Program-made: the position numbers and the translations under genes
Part shown: piece after piece, positions 8,085 through 17,096 of the stretch
How the letters are laid out: each line of letters opens with the position of its first letter
Numbering within the stretch: the first letter of the stretch is position 1
Assembly (NCBI GenBank): GCA_002347035.1
Contig: DEAM01000005.1
Span: forward strand, 1 to 64,000
Source: Gemmatimonadales bacterium UBA2982
GTDB lineage: Bacteria > Gemmatimonadota > Gemmatimonadetes > Longimicrobiales > Gaopeijiaceae
Direction: 5' to 3'
Length of the DNA stretch: 64,000 bases
Notes under the pieces: model-generated
The model's input: the letters and a program-made list of their open reading frames with translations, nothing else
Database searches by the model: none
Told to the model about the DNA's origin: nothing

Positions 8085-8404
8085 GCGCCCTCGTCTTTAT
8101 GTAGTCCAGGCAGCGGGGGTACTACAAAGAAACCCTCTGCCCAATCGGGGCTAACTTTGTTCAGCCCTTGATCTAGAGTGTCAGGCACTTCTGCCTCACT
8201 GCCTCGGGTCGATCCTCGCTGCCAAGCCTGAGGCGCACCCTCTTCACTATGAACTACGGCCGGACCATCCTCGAGATTCCTGAGAGCCTCTACATGTTGG
8301 AGAATGTGGTTCAGCTCTTCTGTGAGGCGCTCGATTTCTTCAGCTCCAAAATGCAGACGAGCCAATATAGCTATGCGTTCTGCCTGCTTTTGCCCAACAC
8401 TCAT
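8081..8404 (-). CDS. gatC: Asp/Glu-tRNA(Asn/Gln) amidotransferase subunit C
   Basis: GatC is the small helical subunit that stabilises GatA. The 107-residue protein has the family pattern: N-terminal helix IAILARLHFGAEEIERLTEELNHIL cut into two helices, then the loop with LNKVSPD before the C-terminal segment FFVVPPL. The ATG at 8404 overlaps the uvrD stop (ATGA, 8404-8401) with AGAAGGA upstream, which favours it over an in-frame TTG at 8410. Confidence 0.9.
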   Translation of the reverse strand: MSVGQKQAERIAILARLHFGAEEIERLTEELNHILQHVEALRNLEDGPAVVHSEEGAPQAWQRGSTRGSEAEVPDTLDQGLNKVSPDWAEGFFVVPPLPGLHKDEGA

Positions 8405-10659
8405 GGCCAATCCTTCTCAAGGGAGGCATAGCGCAAAAGCAGCCTTTTCCGACCGACTTCTTCGAAGTCGACAGTGACCCTTACATCCCTACCGAACCCA
8501 GACACCTCCACAATTGCTCCCGATCCAAAAGTCTCGTGTAGCACCCGTTCACCCTGTACGAATCTAGGGGCGTCCTGATCCATTCCATATTCGGAACCTG
8601 CTTCCGAGTAGCTGTCACGCACTTCGTAACGCCCTGGACGGCGGCCGTGCAGATTGGCTCGGGAAAGAAATCCTGCTCGCTCAGTCTTTTGCTCTTCTAA
8701 GAGGTTGCTTGGAACAGCCTCCATGAACGACGACAAGCCGTTATGAGTAAAATCACCTGCTCGGCGTCGCTGACGTGCCCACGAGATTGAGAGCGTCTCT
8801 ACTGCCCTCGTGATCCCAACGTAGAACAAACGTCGTTCTTCCTCTAGCGCACCAGGTTCATCATAAGCGCGACCTAAGGGAAAAAGGCCCTCCTCCATAC
8901 CAGCGATAAATACCACTGGGAACTCGAGGCCCTTTGCATTATGAAGCGTCATCAGAGTAACGGCATCTGCGCCGGGGTCTAGTCGATCAACATCAGCGTC
9001 TAGAGCAACTACTTGTAGGAACAAATCCAAGTCCGTAAAACTGTCAACATCGTCTTCAAAACCCACTGCACGTTCTGCCTCAAAATCAACAGCTCCAGCT
9101 ATCAACTCAGAGACGTTCCTGCCACGGTCTTCCCCTTCTGGGCCTTCATCGCACAAGTGTCTTATTAGGCCCATATCCTCAATCAACTCCTTTAAAAGCT
9201 CACCAACTCGTGCCTGGCTTGCACGTATACTGAAGTCGCGTACCAACTTTGCAAATTGGCGAAGGCCGCGGGCTCCACTGGCTCGTAGATCCGAAATTTG
9301 ATCGGCTTGCTCTGCGGCCTCAAGCAATGACAGACCCTGCTTCCTAGCCCACTGGCGAAGATGCTCAAGAGTCGTTAATCCAACACCGCGCCGCGGGTAA
9401 TTTACGACCCTCTCGAAAGCAATCTGATCACGAGGATTTGAAATAAGTCGAAGGTAGGCCAGGACATCTTGGATCTCCCGTCGCTCGTAGAACCGGACAG
9501 CACCCACTACTTGGTAAGGTATTCTTTTGCTGCGAAAACCATCCTCAAGTGCGCGCGCTTGAGCATTTGTGCGGTATAGAACTGCAACCGACCGATATGA
9601 ACTCAAAGAAGCACCACCCAAGCGCCGCTCTATATCATTCGTGATCCAACGGGCTTCATCATTCTCGTCCAATGATTCCATGAGGGTTATCGCTTCCCCG
9701 CCGATCCGCTCAGTGAGAAGTGTCTTACCCTTTCGGTTCACATTCTGAGCAATGACGTGGTTCGCAGCATCGAGAATCGTTTTGGTGGAGCGGTAGTTCT
9801 GCTCAAGCCTAACCACCCGTGCTCCAGGGAAGGCTTGTTCGAAGTCGAGAATGTTGCGGATGTCAGCCCCTCGCCATCCGTAGATCGACTGGTCGTCATC
9901 TCCTACCACCATCAAGTTGCCATGACCTCCGGCAATAAGTTCAACAAATCTGAACTGGGCCTTATTGGTGTCCTGGTACTCGTCCACGAGTACGAAAGAG
10001 AACTGTTCCCGATAGCGAGTAAGAAGGTCTTTGTTCTTTTCGAGCAATTCCACTGGCTTCATGAGGAGATCATCGAAGTCAAAGGCGCTTTGTTGCTCTA
10101 ATAACCTCTGGTACTCAGGATAGACACGTGCGACGTTCTTTTGAACTAAGTCGAATCCGGTCGTGTTATCCTCGAACATACCAGGATTAATCAGGTCGTT
10201 CTTAGCATTACTGATCTCTGCACGGATTGCCTTCGGATTCCATTGCTTTGGGTCCACGCCGACTGACTCCTGGACATTCTTAACGAGCCGGAGTGATTGA
10301 TCAGCGTCGAAGATGCTGAAGCTCTTCTCCCACCCAATATGATTAGCATGACGTCGCAACAGCCTCGCTCCAACCGCATGGAAGGTCCCTATCCACATCC
10401 CGGCAGGTTCACGCCCTAGAAGTCCTGAGATCCGATCGCGCATTTCGCCGGCAGCCTTATTTGTAAATGTCACCGCCAGAATTTGATTCGGTAAGATCCC
10501 TTGCTCATGGATGAGGTTACAAACCCTGGCTGTCAGGACTCGCGTCTTACCAGAGCCAGCTCCAGCCAACACCAACAGGGGACCCTCAAAGTGCTCTGTC
10601 GCCTGTCGCTGCTCCGGATTGAGGCTCTCGAGATGTGGGGGCGAGGAAGCCTCAGGCAT
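8401..10659 (-). CDS. pcrA: ATP-dependent DNA helicase, UvrD/PcrA family
   Basis: A superfamily 1A 3'-5' DNA helicase of 752 residues for nucleotide-excision and mismatch repair and clearing of replication blocks. Visible motifs: Q-motif LNPEQRQATEH, Walker A GAGSGKT (33-39), Ia AVTFTNKAAGEM, II LVDEYQDTN, III GDDDQSIYGWRGA, IV VRLEQNYRST, V VTLMTLHNAKGLEFPVVF and VI EERRLFYVGITRA. The C-terminus (VQGERVLHETFGSGAIVEV) is the Tudor-like RNA-polymerase-binding domain of PcrA-type enzymes. Start ATG 10659 overlaps the kinase stop by 8 bases; a longer reading to 10725 would lie within the kinase gene. Confidence 0.95.
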   Translation of the reverse strand: MPEASSPPHLESLNPEQRQATEHFEGPLLVLAGAGSGKTRVLTARVCNLIHEQGILPNQILAVTFTNKAAGEMRDRISGLLGREPAGMWIGTFHAVGARLLRRHANHIGWEKSFSIFDADQSLRLVKNVQESVGVDPKQWNPKAIRAEISNAKNDLINPGMFEDNTTGFDLVQKNVARVYPEYQRLLEQQSAFDFDDLLMKPVELLEKNKDLLTRYREQFSFVLVDEYQDTNKAQFRFVELIAGGHGNLMVVGDDDQSIYGWRGADIRNILDFEQAFPGARVVRLEQNYRSTKTILDAANHVIAQNVNRKGKTLLTERIGGEAITLMESLDENDEARWITNDIERRLGGASLSSYRSVAVLYRTNAQARALEDGFRSKRIPYQVVGAVRFYERREIQDVLAYLRLISNPRDQIAFERVVNYPRRGVGLTTLEHLRQWARKQGLSLLEAAEQADQISDLRASGARGLRQFAKLVRDFSIRASQARVGELLKELIEDMGLIRHLCDEGPEGEDRGRNVSELIAGAVDFEAERAVGFEDDVDSFTDLDLFLQVVALDADVDRLDPGADAVTLMTLHNAKGLEFPVVFIAGMEEGLFPLGRAYDEPGALEEERRLFYVGITRAVETLSISWARQRRRAGDFTHNGLSSFMEAVPSNLLEEQKTERAGFLSRANLHGRRPGRYEVRDSYSEAGSEYGMDQDAPRFVQGERVLHETFGSGAIVEVSGFGRDVRVTVDFEEVGRKRLLLRYASLEKDWP

Positions 10660-11830
10660 CGGCCGTGGGGAGGTTGATCTCAAACGTCGTGCCCTCCGAC
10701 GCTTCGAGTAGCTCAATACGACCACCGTGCACCCCCTCGATGATGCGCCGAGAAAGTGCTAGCCCCACACCCCAACCTGAAGTCTTGGAACTGACCCCAG
10801 GCTCAAAAATCTTATCCCTCACATCTGGATCCACACCTGTTCCAGTATCGTGGATCCTGAGGCTGACCCATTTCTCTCCTATTGCCCGAGCGTAGATGCT
10901 TATCTCCCCCCCTCTGCCAGCAAGTGCATCTAGGGCGTTCTTCACCACGTTCTCCAAAGCCCACATAAGAAGTACGCGGTTACCCTGCACTTTAGGCATA
11001 CCCCTAGGAACATCCACGACTAGATCTACGCTCTTCTTGGCCAGCCTAGGAATCCGAATAGCCAAGTAGTGCTTCAAATCGAGCACCACCCCCCGAACTG
11101 AAAGAGACTCCATATCAGGTTCACGCCCGATGAGCTCAAATCGGTGGCTGATGCGCTCAAGGCGATTCAGATCCTCCCCGATCGAGGTTGCGATATCTGA
11201 GTCTGCAAGATCAGCTGGGCGGTCAGGTCCAGGGAGCTTTAGAAGCTCAAGCCACCCCTGTAGCGAGGAGAGAGGCGTACCGAGCTGATGAGCTAGCTCG
11301 CGAGCCATCGCGGTCCACGCCCTCTCACCCTCTGCACGGCGATGAGTATGCATAACCATCAACCAAACCACCACGGTGAGCAGCAGCCCACCAGCTTGCA
11401 GCCAAGGAATCACTACCGACCTATGGGCGGGTGCGTCCCCATAGTGGATATGTAGAAAGTTTGGGTCACCAATAGGTAGATGTGTGGCATCGAGAACTTC
11501 AACATACGCTCGGACCTCCTCGATGCTTTCAGGTGACTCTACGTCGACCTCAAACGGCAGGTTGGCATAGGAAATCAGAGTATCACTAGGCCCCATAACG
11601 ATCAGTGGAAGACCAGTTCTTCTGACGATCTCCTGAACGTTAACCAGGGCGCGCGTCCTACTCATCAAGTCTTCAGAAAGAACCCCTTCCTGTAGTTCCG
11701 CAAACATCTGGGCCATGAGCGCGGAATTCTCCTCGACCCGCTGCACTACCTCCTGTGTGTAAAAAAGCCACCAACCAAGGAGCATCAGAAAAAGCGTCGC
11801 GAGTGCGAGAGACCACTTGATGCGGATCAT
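10652..11830 (-). CDS. Membrane sensor histidine kinase (no adjacent response regulator)
   Basis: A 392-residue kinase with two membrane helices (about 7-25 and 141-161) flanking a periplasmic sensor domain of about 115 residues, then a short linker, the H-box MARELAHQLGTPLSSLQGW (phosphoacceptor His181), an N-box ENVVKNALDAL, G1 IHDTGTGVD, F-box IFEPGVSSK and G2 GWGVGLALSRRI. No HAMP or PAS domain is evident. It lies between serS (3 bases upstream) and uvrD (8-base overlap), an unusual place for a sensor; no response regulator is next to it, so its partner is unknown. Confidence 0.9.
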   Translation of the reverse strand: MIRIKWSLALATLFLMLLGWWLFYTQEVVQRVEENSALMAQMFAELQEGVLSEDLMSRTRALVNVQEIVRRTGLPLIVMGPSDTLISYANLPFEVDVESPESIEEVRAYVEVLDATHLPIGDPNFLHIHYGDAPAHRSVVIPWLQAGGLLLTVVVWLMVMHTHRRAEGERAWTAMARELAHQLGTPLSSLQGWLELLKLPGPDRPADLADSDIATSIGEDLNRLERISHRFELIGREPDMESLSVRGVVLDLKHYLAIRIPRLAKKSVDLVVDVPRGMPKVQGNRVLLMWALENVVKNALDALAGRGGEISIYARAIGEKWVSLRIHDTGTGVDPDVRDKIFEPGVSSKTSGWGVGLALSRRIIEGVHGGRIELLEASEGTTFEINLPTADA

Positions 11831-11833
11831 GAA

Positions 11834-13114
11834 TCATTCAGGTGGAGTGAGTCGCTTCGTCCCCACATAAGAGTGAAGCGGTTCTGGAAGTGCGATGCTC
11901 CCATCCTCCTCCTGATAGGTTTCCAATAGAGCAGCGACCACCCTGGGTAACGCTAGAGCTGAACCGTTCAATGTGTGCACATATTCAGGCTTTTCCGATT
12001 GTTTCCTTTTAAATCTTAGATTCGCTCGCCGAGCCTGATAATCTGTGAAAGTGCTGCAGCTAGACACTTCCAGCCACTGTCCCACGCCGGGAGCCCACAC
12101 CTCCAAATCATATGTCTTAGCTCCGCTACTTCCGAGGTCACCGGTAGCCAATAGTACACGTCGATAGTGGAGTCCTAAGCGCTCTAGAATAGTTTCCGCC
12201 TCGCGGGTAAGATCTTCCAGGGCTTCAAGAGCACATTCAGGAACCTCATAACGCACGAGTTCCACCTTATCAAATTGGTGGACGCGTAACAAACCCCGGG
12301 TATCCTTTCCAGCGGCCCCTGCTTCCCGGCGGAAACATGGGGAATAGGCCGCGTAACGTAATGGCAACTCATCCAGTGCTAGAACCTCACCGCTACGCAT
12401 ATTTGTAACCGGCACCTCTGCAGTGGGGATGAGCCAAAGTCCGTCTTGCTCTGACTGGTATGAGTCATCCGCAAACTTGGGAAGTTGACCGGTGCCAATC
12501 ATCGAACCTTCGTTAACCAAATACGGAACTCGGAGCTCAATGTATCCATGCTCGGTACTGTGGATATCTAAGAAAAAGTTGATCAAACCGCGCTGCAGTC
12601 GAGCACCCCAGCCCTGTAAAACAGGAAAGCCAGACCCAGTGATTCTGGATCCAGCTGCAAGATCGAGGATGCCAAGGTTTTCACCCAAGTCCCAGTGGGG
12701 CAATGGATCAAAGCTGAACTCCTGAGGCTCGCCCCATTGGGTGATGACTTGATTCGAATCTTCCCCTCCTGCAGGCACATCCTCAAGCGGGGTGTTAGGA
12801 ATGGCCAGAAGAGCCCCACGGATATCATCTTCTGCCTTTCGTACCGCGTCATCCAATTCGGCAATCTGCGCACTGATCTTCTTTGTCTCTTGGATGAGTT
12901 TCGTCGCATCCTTTCCAGCGCGCTTTAACTCGCCAACTTGTCTGGATGCCTCATTTCTTTGAGCCTTCAAGTCGTTCACTAGCGTAAGCGCTGCTCGCCG
13001 TTCTACGTCTCTCTCCAAGACCCCATCAATCGCCGCAGACAGGTTCCGGTCCCTCTTGACGAGGGCTTTTCGCACCGCTTCTGGCTCTTGGCGTAGCCGC
13101 CGAATATCAAGCAT
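11834..13114 (-). CDS. serS: Seryl-tRNA synthetase
   Basis: Class II aminoacyl-tRNA synthetase charging tRNA(Ser). The 426-residue protein has the N-terminal long antiparallel coiled coil (about 30-105) that holds the tRNA(Ser) long arm, TAEVPVTN, motif 2 CFRREAGAAGKDTRGLLRVH, the serine-site segment LEVSSCSTFTDYQARRANLR and motif 3 LNGSALALPRVVAALLE. The ATG at 13114 shares a base with the stop of the upstream lipoprotein gene (TGATG). Confidence 0.97.
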   Translation of the reverse strand: MLDIRRLRQEPEAVRKALVKRDRNLSAAIDGVLERDVERRAALTLVNDLKAQRNEASRQVGELKRAGKDATKLIQETKKISAQIAELDDAVRKAEDDIRGALLAIPNTPLEDVPAGGEDSNQVITQWGEPQEFSFDPLPHWDLGENLGILDLAAGSRITGSGFPVLQGWGARLQRGLINFFLDIHSTEHGYIELRVPYLVNEGSMIGTGQLPKFADDSYQSEQDGLWLIPTAEVPVTNMRSGEVLALDELPLRYAAYSPCFRREAGAAGKDTRGLLRVHQFDKVELVRYEVPECALEALEDLTREAETILERLGLHYRRVLLATGDLGSSGAKTYDLEVWAPGVGQWLEVSSCSTFTDYQARRANLRFKRKQSEKPEYVHTLNGSALALPRVVAALLETYQEEDGSIALPEPLHSYVGTKRLTPPE

Positions 13115-13671
13115 CAATCCGGAGGTGTGAGGTCACGACTATTGCAGATTGGACTAGATACATAATGGAACATCAGACTACCCTGAGAGACATCTACTAA
13201 AACTGGTTCGAGTTTCGCATAGTAAACGCATGTGGATCCGAATGAGCCTCGACGTGAGTTGGTCTTGATGACATACACCGAACCCGTCCGCACAGGAACC
13301 GGCAGGGCTCCTTCGTACGCTGCAGTATCCTCTGGAGCTTCTACAAGATCAGCAAACGGCACTCCCTCGATAACTCCAATCCGAGCTCTCCCGGAGACCC
13401 CCAAAGCGCCAGGCGGTAAAAGCACAAGATTCTGACCACGCGTGTCCACCGCAATATCCCACTTTCCCCCTGAGTTTGCTTGCTCTACCCGGTAAGCCAC
13501 CCCATCAAAAAAGCTATAACCCGAGAGCAGATTTAGTTCAGGTCTGGCTAATGAATAGAGCTGAACTGTATCGGGGATATCATTCCAGTGAAATGCGAAT
13601 GGATCATCACCGCACGCGCTGAAAATGGCTACGACTAAACCCGCTGCCACAGCTGCCCGAGGGGCGCTCAT
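13114..13671 (-). CDS. Putative lipoprotein of unknown function
   Basis: A 185-residue exported protein. The start MSAPRAAVAAGLVVAIFSACGDD is a lipoprotein signal with lipobox FSAC (Cys20), then a mature region rich in beta-strand-like sequence; two further Cys near the C-terminus (STCVYY and SPICNS) may form a disulfide in the periplasm. I do not recognise the family. The ATG at 13671 was chosen because it puts the signal peptide at the N-terminus; a longer reading to 13776 does not. It is the first gene of the run that continues into serS, with TGATG coupling. No strong ribosome site is visible. Confidence 0.75.
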   Translation of the reverse strand: MSAPRAAVAAGLVVAIFSACGDDPFAFHWNDIPDTVQLYSLARPELNLLSGYSFFDGVAYRVEQANSGGKWDIAVDTRGQNLVLLPPGALGVSGRARIGVIEGVPFADLVEAPEDTAAYEGALPVPVRTGSVYVIKTNSRRGSFGSTCVYYAKLEPVLVDVSQGSLMFHYVSSPICNSRDLTPPD

Positions 13672-13977
13672 TCGCTTATGAATTGCTTTATTCTTCACAC
13701 TCCGAAAGACCCTCGATGAAGAGTCGAGAACGGATGGAAAGTTGCCTGGAGCCAGCACGAGGGTCAACCTCAACAAACCTTGTATTTGCTTGACTTTACC
13801 CCCTGTGCCGGGTAGGTTCCGCCCGCGTTGCTGGCCGGCACACCCACCGTTTCGTCTGGTCGCACGAAGGACCTTCTAGCGAGGTGGTGTGGTGCCCTAC
13901 GAAGCTTCCTATCTCCCAGGCGGGCACATCCTCTCCAGGGAAACTCATCACATTCACCCTTGTGATACTGGCGGCCC
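13672..13977 (+). promoter_or_regulatory. Promoter and structured leader before manC
   Basis: This 306-base divergent gap holds a good plus-strand promoter, TTGACT (13790-13795), 17 bases, TAGGTT (13813-13818). The roughly 155-base leader that follows can fold: CACACC-ACC with GGTGGTGTG (one bulge) encloses a smaller TTCGT/ACGAA stem, GTGCCC pairs with GGGCAC downstream, and ATCACA/TGTGAT forms a hairpin right before the GTG start of manC. It does not match a riboswitch or tRNA I recognise. No clear minus-strand promoter for the lipoprotein was found. Confidence 0.5.
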
Positions 13978-15021
13978 GTGCTAGCTAACGGCCGACCTTG
14001 GGTCATCGTCCTAGCGGGAGGGGTCGGGTCAAGATTCTGGCCAGTGAGTACCCTCGAGCGGCCTAAACAGCTCCTTCCGCTCGTTGACGATGGTCCACTT
14101 ATAACCGACACGATAGACCGAGCACGAAATCTCGTGCCTGATGAACGCATCCGTATCCTAGCGGGAGAGCACCTTGTCGAGCGGTTTCGTTCAAGCCTAC
14201 CAAACTTTCCGGATGACAGCTACCTATGTGAACCCTTAGCCCGGGGAACCGCGCCTGCCCTTGCATGGGCCGCCTGGCATATAGCCCAGATCGATCCCGA
14301 TGCTGTAATGGTATCCCTACATGCCGACCATATCATCCGTCCTCACGAGGCATTTCGAGAGACAGTGGCCGCAGCAGTTGACGTGGTCCTCAGACATGAC
14401 CTTCTAGTCTGTATTGGTACTGTTCCAAACCGAATCGAAGTGGGATACGGACATGTCGAACCAGGAGAGCAACTGGATGCAGATGGAGGGCTGAAAGCTT
14501 ATCGAGTGCGCGCTTTCCACGAGAAGCCCGATAGACAGACCGCGCACCGCTATGTGGAGGCCGGTCATTTTTGGAATACAGGGATCTTCGCTTGGAAAGC
14601 CCGAATACTACTTGAAGAAATCGAACAGCACGCGCCTGAAATCCACCGCTGCATGCCCCTACTTGAGAAAAACACGGAGGCTTTCTTCGACGCCGTCCCT
14701 ACAAGCGTCATCGACCGCGCGGTGGTAGAACAAAGTGAACGGTTTGCCGTGCTCGGCGCCACTTTCACTTGGGATGATGTAGGGAACTGGGAAGCCTTAA
14801 CGCGCCTTCACCTGTCGGATTCTCAAGGAAATGTAATTGTGGGCGCAGGTCAGACAGTGGCGTCTAGCGACAATGTGGTATTCACTGATCAGGGATCCGT
14901 CGTCTTATTCGGAATCAAAAATCTGGTGGTCATTCGGACACGGGACAGGACTTTGGTGCTTCCTCGTGAACGCGCTGCAGACCTGAAGGAACTACTGAAG
15001 GAACTGGATTCAGAAGCATGA
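13978..15021 (+). CDS. manC: Mannose-1-phosphate guanylyltransferase (GDP-mannose pyrophosphorylase)
   Basis: A 347-residue sugar nucleotidyltransferase making GDP-mannose from GTP and mannose-1-phosphate in the cytoplasm, feeding glycan synthesis. The N-terminal signature LAGGVGSRFWPVSTLERPKQ, then PLARGTAPALAWAA, FHEKPD, WNTGIFAWKA and TFTWDDVGNWEAL are the type II GMP family pattern. It lacks the C-terminal isomerase domain of bifunctional ManC/AlgA proteins. The start is GTG at 13978. It overlaps the next gene by ATGA, so the two sugar-nucleotide enzymes are co-translated. Confidence 0.92.
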   Translation: MLANGRPWVIVLAGGVGSRFWPVSTLERPKQLLPLVDDGPLITDTIDRARNLVPDERIRILAGEHLVERFRSSLPNFPDDSYLCEPLARGTAPALAWAAWHIAQIDPDAVMVSLHADHIIRPHEAFRETVAAAVDVVLRHDLLVCIGTVPNRIEVGYGHVEPGEQLDADGGLKAYRVRAFHEKPDRQTAHRYVEAGHFWNTGIFAWKARILLEEIEQHAPEIHRCMPLLEKNTEAFFDAVPTSVIDRAVVEQSERFAVLGATFTWDDVGNWEALTRLHLSDSQGNVIVGAGQTVASSDNVVFTDQGSVVLFGIKNLVVIRTRDRTLVLPRERAADLKELLKELDSEA

Positions 15022-16241
15022 GCAAGCCACGACTGTTCATCTTTGATGATCGTAGAGCCCGCCGCTGGGCACCCTTCACACTTACCCGGCCTGTAGGAGA
15101 GTTACTATTTGGCTGTCTCACATTGCGTGAGCGCGCCGAGTATGTTTTTGGAACACGGTGTGAAGGGCATATCACACGGAGTGCACTCAGGGGCTTTGAC
15201 GAACCAGGAGGTGCCCCAAGCGTAGCTTTCGAGGGAATCGGTACAGAGGGCGTCCGCATCTTACTCTCTAGCCGGTGTGCTCCAGAACTCAAAACACTGA
15301 AAATTCCTGAGGCACCAGTCCGTCTCAACGTGGCTGGCCAGCCGGCAGGTTGGATTATTCCTGACGGAGAGCCTCTTCCTTCTGAACTGTGGGTGCGAGA
15401 TCCAAGTGCCGCAGCAGGACAATCGGACATCCTAGATCTTGAGGGAACTGTCCTTGGAAGGCCTTGGGATCTAGTCGCAGAGAATCCAGGGCAGGTCACG
15501 CGAGACGTGCAAGCTCTCTGGCCTGAGAAAAGTGATCATGTACCAGGCTTGTTACAGACCGGTGACAAGCAATTGTCCATCGGCAACAATGTTCAAGTTG
15601 AGCCCGGTGTTTACGTCGATACGCGAAAAGGCCCTGTACGTCTCGAGGATGGCGTTTGTGTCGAGGGACCCGCTCGCTTAACGGGGCCACTCTTCGTTGG
15701 CGCCTCAACTCACATCCTAGGAGGCCATATAGGATCATCTTCTATCGGCCCAGTATCCGTAGTAAGAGGTGAGGTCTCGGATAGTGTGTTTCTAGGTTGC
15801 ATGAATAAGGCTCATGACGGATACATCGGTTGCTCCATGCTTGGTAAGTGGGTCAATCTTGGAGCACTCACCACGAACTCAGATCTGAAAAATAACTATC
15901 AGCCAGTCCGAATCTGGACTCCAGAAGGCGCGGCCGACACTGGAATGCTTAAGATCGGTTGCTTTCTAGGAGACCATGTGAAGACGGGAATAGGTACCAT
16001 ATTTGGTACAGGTACATTAGTCGGAGCCGGGAGCAACTTGTTCGGAGGCATTATGCCTCCGAGCGTGGTCCCACCTTTCAGCTGGGGCTCCGGGCCGGAC
16101 CTACAAGACTACCGATGGCCTGACTTCCTGAATACGGCTGTGCAGGTTGTGGCACGGCGCCAGCAGGCCCTCACACCTGGGGTCCGCCGAATCCTTTTAG
16201 AGGCCTGGAACAAGGCTACGACAGGCCGACCGGCAGAGTAA
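15018..16241 (+). CDS. GlmU-like putative sugar nucleotidyltransferase
   Basis: A 407-residue protein of the GlmU-like 'putative sugar nucleotidyltransferase' family. The N-terminus (RLFIFDDRRARRWAPFTLTRPVGEL) matches the shortened nucleotidyltransferase-like domain of that family and lacks the canonical G-x-G-T-R-M loop; from about residue 185 to 365 there is a left-handed beta-helix built of hexapeptide repeats (IGNNVQVEPGVYVDT, GALTTNSDLKNNY, GTLVGAGSNLF). Such proteins occur mainly in the FCB group; the exact substrate is not known. It is coupled to manC by an ATGA overlap, suggesting a shared role in activated-sugar supply. Confidence 0.8.
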   Translation: MSKPRLFIFDDRRARRWAPFTLTRPVGELLFGCLTLRERAEYVFGTRCEGHITRSALRGFDEPGGAPSVAFEGIGTEGVRILLSSRCAPELKTLKIPEAPVRLNVAGQPAGWIIPDGEPLPSELWVRDPSAAAGQSDILDLEGTVLGRPWDLVAENPGQVTRDVQALWPEKSDHVPGLLQTGDKQLSIGNNVQVEPGVYVDTRKGPVRLEDGVCVEGPARLTGPLFVGASTHILGGHIGSSSIGPVSVVRGEVSDSVFLGCMNKAHDGYIGCSMLGKWVNLGALTTNSDLKNNYQPVRIWTPEGAADTGMLKIGCFLGDHVKTGIGTIFGTGTLVGAGSNLFGGIMPPSVVPPFSWGSGPDLQDYRWPDFLNTAVQVVARRQQALTPGVRRILLEAWNKATTGRPAE

Positions 16242-16266
16242 CTAGATTTCCCGTGGGTAAAGAACC

Positions 16267-17088
16267 GTGAAGGTAGCAGTCCTCGGAAGTGGAAGTGCTG
16301 GGAACTCAGTACTTGTTTGCTCTGGAGAGACTCGCCTTTTGGTAGATGCAGGGTTCAGCGCACGTGCGCTCGGACAACGCTTAGAGTTTTTAGGAATCAA
16401 CCCAAGTTCCATCAAAGGGATCGTGGTAACGCACGACCACAGAGACCACACTCGTGGAATAGGTGTATTTTCGCGAAAATACCTAACCCCCATCCACATG
16501 ACGAGTCGCACGCACTTGGCCTGTACCCAATTACTCCGGGGGGACGAACAGGTGGTAGAGTACGACCCTAGAACACCGTTTTTAATAGGCAGCTTGAAAA
16601 TTGATCCTTTTCTAACGGTGCATGATGCTGCTGATCCCGTTGGAGTAGCATTAGTTGACGAGCGCACTGGCTTACGTGTAGGAATTGCAACTGACTTAGG
16701 GCGTCCCACTGCTCATATTAGGCATGCCCTCTCCGGTTGTGATCTGCTGATCCTCGAAGCGAATCATGACGAAGTAATGCTTCGTGGAGGCCCTTATCCT
16801 GCCTCTGTAAAGCAACGGATCGCTTCGAGCCACGGGCATCTGTCAAACCAGGCTGCTGCCAGGCTTGCTACTGAACTACTGCATCCACGACTTGCCGGAG
16901 TTATCCTGGCCCATCTTTCCAAGGAATGTAATCGCCCAGCACTAGCCGCAAGCGTAGTGCGAGAGGCTCTGCGAGAAAATGGATGGGAAGGACACCTGGA
17001 GGTGGCCAGTCAAGATCGACCCACCGCTCTCTTGGATATCGAAGGACTGCGCTCTGGAGAAACTCCGTCGCAACTCAGCTTGTTCTAA
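16267..17088 (+). CDS. Metallo-beta-lactamase-fold hydrolase, WalJ/YycJ-like
   Basis: A 273-residue metallo-hydrolase of the YycJ/WalJ type (nuclease-like fold). The N-terminal LGSGSAGNSVLV and the metal motif THDHRDH (His56, His58, Asp60, His61) are present, followed by the second Asp (ATDLGRP), the SSHGHLSN segment and the terminal HLSKECN motif typical of this subfamily. In Firmicutes YycJ is linked to the WalRK system and DNA repair; no such neighbours exist here. The start is GTG at 16267, 25 bases after the preceding gene. It converges on rseP with 8 bases between. Confidence 0.88.
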   Translation: MKVAVLGSGSAGNSVLVCSGETRLLVDAGFSARALGQRLEFLGINPSSIKGIVVTHDHRDHTRGIGVFSRKYLTPIHMTSRTHLACTQLLRGDEQVVEYDPRTPFLIGSLKIDPFLTVHDAADPVGVALVDERTGLRVGIATDLGRPTAHIRHALSGCDLLILEANHDEVMLRGGPYPASVKQRIASSHGHLSNQAAARLATELLHPRLAGVILAHLSKECNRPALAASVVREALRENGWEGHLEVASQDRPTALLDIEGLRSGETPSQLSLF

Positions 17089-17096
17089 ATTTACTC

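Noticed and set aside
13770..14150. 126-codon minus-strand frame covering the manC start
   Set aside because: Composition is typical of an antisense shadow (Arg/Ser/Gly/Pro-rich) and it overlaps the strong manC signal.
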